Source: Tragulus kanchil
Lineage: Eukaryota > Chordata > Mammalia > Artiodactyla > Tragulidae
Assembly (NCBI GenBank): GCA_022376925.1
Contig: JAIOJX010000005.1
Coordinates: 8,708,501 to 8,772,500 of the forward strand
Reading direction: 5' to 3'
Length of the DNA stretch: 64,000 nt
The notes beneath the pieces were generated by a model that was given only the letters and a program-made list of their open reading frames with translations, searched no databases and was not told the DNA's origin. The position numbers were made by a program, and so were the translations under genes. Shown in pieces: positions 60,562 through 64,000 of the stretch. Position 1 is the stretch's first letter. Each line of letters starts with the position of its first letter.

Positions 60562-60660
60562 TTTCTCTTGCTGCCTTTAGAATTCTCTTTTTGTCTTTGA
60601 CTTTGGCCATTTTAATTATGCTATGTCTTGGTGTGTAAGTCTCTCTGAGTTCAACCTGGG
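59704..60660 (-). mobile_element. antisense L1 5'-side region, continuous copy
   Basis: Copy of the L1 region above. It continues through 'ttttctcttgctgcctttag', 'tttttgtctttgactttggc' and 'tatgctatgtcttggtgtgt', which extend the L1 match. Confidence 0.65.
60088..60323 (-). mobile_element. Bov-tA SINE, duplicate copy
   Basis: Copy of 58985-59220 with the same target duplications at 60075-60087 and 60324-60336. Confidence 0.95.
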
Positions 60661-60684
60661 ACTGTGGGATTTACCTGAAACCCA

Positions 60685-61073
60685 GTGGGATTTACTAAGA
60701 GCTGTAAGAAATGGAGGGTCCACTCTTGAAGAGTGTACACAGAGGTCTGCTTCCTCCCAAAGACATCACAGAGGTGTCTGATTGAAAAATGCCTGGGGAC
60801 CACCCCAAGGTGCCTCCCAGCTTGCACAGGGATCCGAGTGTGGGCAGGGATCCATGAGCTGGTAATGGTTGCCTGCACCCTGGTCAGAGTGAGGGCCAGA
60901 GTTCCGGCTGACTCCATCCCCCTCCAAGTGTGTGTGTGGGGGGCACCTCGGGGCGGTCCTTGGTCATTTTTCAATCAGCTGTCTCTATGCTGTCACTGGG
61001 AGTAAGCAGACCCATGTGCACGCACCCTTCAAGAGTGGAGCTTCAGTTTCTTGCAGTCCTTAGTAAATCTCAC
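60685..61073. repeat. large imperfect palindrome
   Basis: 60685-60731 and the complement of 61027-61073 match at 39 of 47 positions. The match continues inward with small indels to about 60822 and 60937 (shared 'ggtctgctt', 'ctgattgaaaaatg', 'ggacc.ccccaaggtgcc'). Arms are about 137 bases and the centre is near 60879. I do not recognise a named element. Confidence 0.85.
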
Positions 61074-61998
61074 CAATTTCTAAGCCCTCCAAGGGGGGTG
61101 CATCTTCCCCATGTCAGACCCAAGGGCTGAGGTGCCTGATACATGGCTCATACTCCTCGTACCCCAGGGAGGATCCCTTAGCCTGTGATAGCGCCCTGTC
61201 CCCTGTGTTCCCAGCCAGTAGAGAGTTGGGGTCCTGGCCAGATGGCTTCTCCTCCATTCCTTCTCCTCCTTTCTCAGCTTCGTCTTTCTTTACAGCCTGG
61301 TTGTAGAACAGCGGCTCTGCTGGCCCGGGTGGATTTCAGTGAGAGTCGCTCTGTGTGTAGTTGTGTTTCGATGTGTTCATGAGGAAGGTGGGCGCAGTAT
61401 CCTCCTACCACCCCTTTTGATCTCCTCCCACCCCGAATTATTTTAGTCCTCTTGTCATCTTCTGTTTGTACCAAAAAGTAGAGATATTTTAGGCCAAACA
61501 TTTCATGTTCATCTCATGCAAGATTCAAGCATTTTTTGCAGGCATAGTAAGGGAAACCGTTCCTTTAGTCAACATCACTATGGATACACATGCAATTATA
61601 TACCTGATTATTGCTACAGTTGGGACACAGGATCAGTAAAATTATACTATTTAAAAATGACACCTATGTATATACAATCAGAAAAGCCAGTGACAGACTT
61701 AAAACTGAAAATCTGAAGAATATGTGCTGAGTTTCAGAGGCTTGGCTTAGAAAAGGGTGAGAAGGCAGGTTGTTGGGGGTAGTATGAGGTGTTAGAAGAA
61801 GGAGATTTGGACACAGTGCCACAGTGCAGAATGTAGTGGCCGGAGAGGGAACTGAGAGCTGGTTGGAGCAATCCTCTTGGGAAAGAGGCTGAGGAAGAGG
61901 GAGAAGTAAAAATCTCTAGTGGACTGTCTTTGAGCTTAGGGAGATGAAGTTAGGACTAGAAAGGCAAAAAGGAGATATATTCTTCTTTTGACTCAATG
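60874..61998 (+). repeat. duplication 21, copy A
   Basis: Matches 61997-63119 (offset 1123, then 1118). It begins at the centre of the palindrome, so copy B carries only the right arm. Confidence 0.97.
61200..61440 (-). mobile_element. possible L1 5' end, antisense
   Basis: 'gatttcagtgagagtcgctc', 'gtagttgtgtttcgatgtgt' and 'gcgcagtatcctcctaccac' resemble the antisense 5' end of some L1 elements. Tentative. Copy at 62318-62558. Confidence 0.35.
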
Positions 61999-63119
61999 CA
62001 CCCTGGTCAGAGTGAGGGCCAGAGTTCCGGCTGACTCCATCCCTCCAAGTGTGTGTGGGGGCACCTCGGGGTGGTCCTTGGTCATTTTTCAATCAGCTGT
62101 CTCTATGCTGTCACTGGGAGTAAGCAGACCCATGTGCACGCACCCTTCAAGAGTGGAGCTTCAGTTTCTTGCAGTCCTTAGTAAATCTCACCAATTTCTA
62201 AGCCCTCCAAGGGGGGTGCATCTTCCCCATGTCAGACCCAAGGGCTGAGGTGCCTGATACATGGCTCATACTCCTCGTACCCCAGGGAGGATGCCTTAGC
62301 CTGTGATAGCGCCCTGTCCCCTGTGTTCCCAGCCAGTAGAGAGTTGGGGTCCTGGCCAGATGGCTTCTCCTCCATTCCTTCTCCTCCTTTCTCAGCTTCA
62401 TCTTTCTTTACAGCCTGGTTGTAGAACAGCGGCTCTGCTGGCCCGGGTGGATTTCAGTGAGAGTCGCTCTGTGTGTAGTTGTGTTTCGATGTGTTCATGA
62501 GGAAGGTGGGCGCAGTATCCTCCTACCACCCCTTTTGATCTCCTCCCACCCCGAATTATTTTAGTCCTCTTGTCATCTTCTGTTTGTACCAAAAAGTAGA
62601 GATATTTTAGGCCAAACATTTCATGTTCATCTCATGCAAGATTCAAGCATTTTTTGCAGGCATAGTAAGGGAAACCGTTCCTTTAGTCAACATCACTATG
62701 GATACACATGCAATTATATACCTGATTATTGCTACAGTTGGGACACAGGATCAGTAAAATTATACTATTTAAAAAAATGACACCTATGTATATACAATCA
62801 GAAAAGCCAGTGACAGACTTAAAACTGAAAATCTGAAGAATATGTGCTGAGTTTCAGAGGCTTGGCTTAGAAAAGGGTGAGAAGGCAGGTTGTTGGGGGT
62901 AGTATGAGGTGTTAGAAGAAGGAGATTTGGACACAGTGCCACAGTGCAGAATGTAGTGGCCGGAGAGGGAACTGAGAGCTGGTTGGAGCAATCCTCTTGG
63001 GAAAGAGGCTGAGGAAGAGGGAGAAGTAAAAATCTCTAGTGGACTGTCTTTGAGCTTAGGGAGATGAAGTTAGGACTAGAAAGGCAAAAAGGAGATATAT
63101 TCTTCTTTTTGACTCAATG
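61997..63119 (+). repeat. duplication 21, copy B
   Basis: Second copy of 60874-61998. Several short deletions lie within its first ~80 bases (near 62040-62062). Confidence 0.97.
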
Positions 63120-63790
63120 GTGCCCAGTAAGGCTATACTTTATACATGTACATGGAGTCAACTCATGATAGGATTCTTTTTAAAATCAGGAATAGTATCT
63201 AAGATAGACAGATTTCTTCATGGACAAAACCAAGGAGATACTAGATGGCCTCTAAGCAGCTTTCAGCAATAAAATCTCCTTTAAATAAATCTGATCTATA
63301 GGCAATAGTATTAATTGAAGATTTTAAAAATCCTGCCCAAGGCACCATCACAGATTCAAACTTTTGGTTTATAAAAGGGAAAGGATCTATGGTCTTAGAC
63401 CTTAACAAAGGATACCCCTGGCATGTATCCCTCATGTGCACGTAAGGAGAGGGGGGCCATAGGCCACAAGTAAGCTGACTGCTTCTCCAGCCACACCTAT
63501 ACATAAGAGGCCCATCATTTTGGGCTGGAGAGTTTGGTCCCTTTTGATGCCTGATATATCTTGTGAGTTGGATTTCTCTTCCTAATGGACTTGCATGCCG
63601 GTGGCAGCATCTTTATATCCTATCATAAAGGGGTGGGAAGGGAATGGAAAAAAATTAAGTACTTAAGTGGTAGAGAAGAGGGCCTATATGGGACCCCTTA
63701 CCAGCCCCTTTCTCCCATTCAGAGTGGAAGTCACCTGTCTGGAGTGTTTCTCAGTGCTCAGACATGGTGAGCCAAGTTTTCGGTGACCTA
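63120..63790. other. no gene or repeat recognised
   Basis: Unique sequence with short open frames. I checked for retroviral or LINE landmarks and saw none I could support. Confidence 0.4.
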
Positions 63791-63834
63791 CCAAAAACCA
63801 CTTCCCCATTTGCCAAAAACCACTTCCCCGTTTG
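63791..63834 (+). repeat. 22-base tandem repeat, two units
   Basis: Units 63791-63812 and 63813-63834 (ccaaaaaccacttcccc.tttg) differ at one base. Confidence 0.95.
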
Positions 63835-63871
63835 CTGCCATCATTGATGGAAATCCATGTTCCTCACTCTG

Positions 63872-64000
63872 CCTATGTATATACAATCAGAAAAGCCAGT
63901 GACAGACTTAAAACTGAAAATCTGAAGAATATGTGCTGAGTTTCAGAGGCTTGGCTTAGAAAAGGGTGAGAAGGCAGGTTGTTGGGGGTAGTATGAGGTG
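63872..64000 (+). repeat. duplication 22, copy B, partial
   Basis: Repeats 62783-62911 with no visible difference. It is cut by the window edge. Confidence 0.93.

Larger units (their letters stand above)
62783..63871 (+). repeat. duplication 22, copy A
   Basis: The sequence from 63872 to the window edge repeats 62783 onwards (offset 1089). How far the match runs is not visible. Confidence 0.9.

Noticed and set aside
63120..63870. Endogenous retrovirus fragment
   Set aside because: No LTR ends, primer-binding site or conserved retroviral motifs that I could support.

Overview
The window is nuclear DNA from a ruminant, a horned or antlered relative of cattle. The evidence is its transposons: many Bov-tA/BovA SINEs, a BovB LINE 3' end, cetartiodactyl CHR-type tRNA-Glu SINEs, artiodactyl L1 pieces and a mariner MITE. 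Ancient mammalian repeats (MIR, MER5-like, Tigger-like, MaLR-like LTRs, old L1/HAL1) lie beneath them. The species cannot be fixed by eye. I find no convincing protein-coding gene, rRNA, tRNA gene or CRISPR array. The open frames are short, and most fall in SINEs or L1 or are exact copies of one another. The window reads as intergenic or intronic sequence.

The dominant structure is a ladder of 22 direct tandem duplications. At 22 points the sequence jumps back 1042-1162 bases (mean about 1105) and repeats itself almost exactly. Jump points are near 2178, 3959, 5939, 15348, 19332, 21406, 24682, 26853, 28675, 32095, 35781, 39701, 42420, 44272, 46285, 48060, 53265, 55360, 57456, 59456, 61997 and 63872. 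Second copies make up about 23 kb, so the unique content is roughly 41 kb. Between jumps the pieces are often about 1.8-2.1 kb long. Small differences cluster at the 3' end of first copies and the 5' end of second copies, and no N gaps are present. The simplest reading is a chain of short contigs with about 1.1 kb overlaps that were joined without being merged. A biological origin is not excluded from this sequence alone.

Layout: 1-7 kb holds SINEs and three chained duplications. 7-14.2 kb is duplication-free, with a mariner MITE, old L1 pieces, several SINEs and a striking 30-bp-stem hairpin at 10.2 kb. 14.2-25 kb has CHR SINEs, MIR and a MaLR-like LTR carrying a CA repeat. 25.7-29.9 kb is a nested stack (Bov-tA inside L1 inside an old LTR), multiplied by two duplications. 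30-36.9 kb has SINE, L1 and HAL1-like sequence. 36.9-38.5 kb is a GC-richer patch with promoter-like motifs and a TG/CG tract. 38.5-53 kb has MER5-like, Tigger-like, MLT1-like, BovB and Bov-tA elements. 54.4-62.6 kb is mainly antisense L1, with a large imperfect palindrome centred near 60879. 63.1-64 kb is unassigned, followed by the start of a last duplicate.
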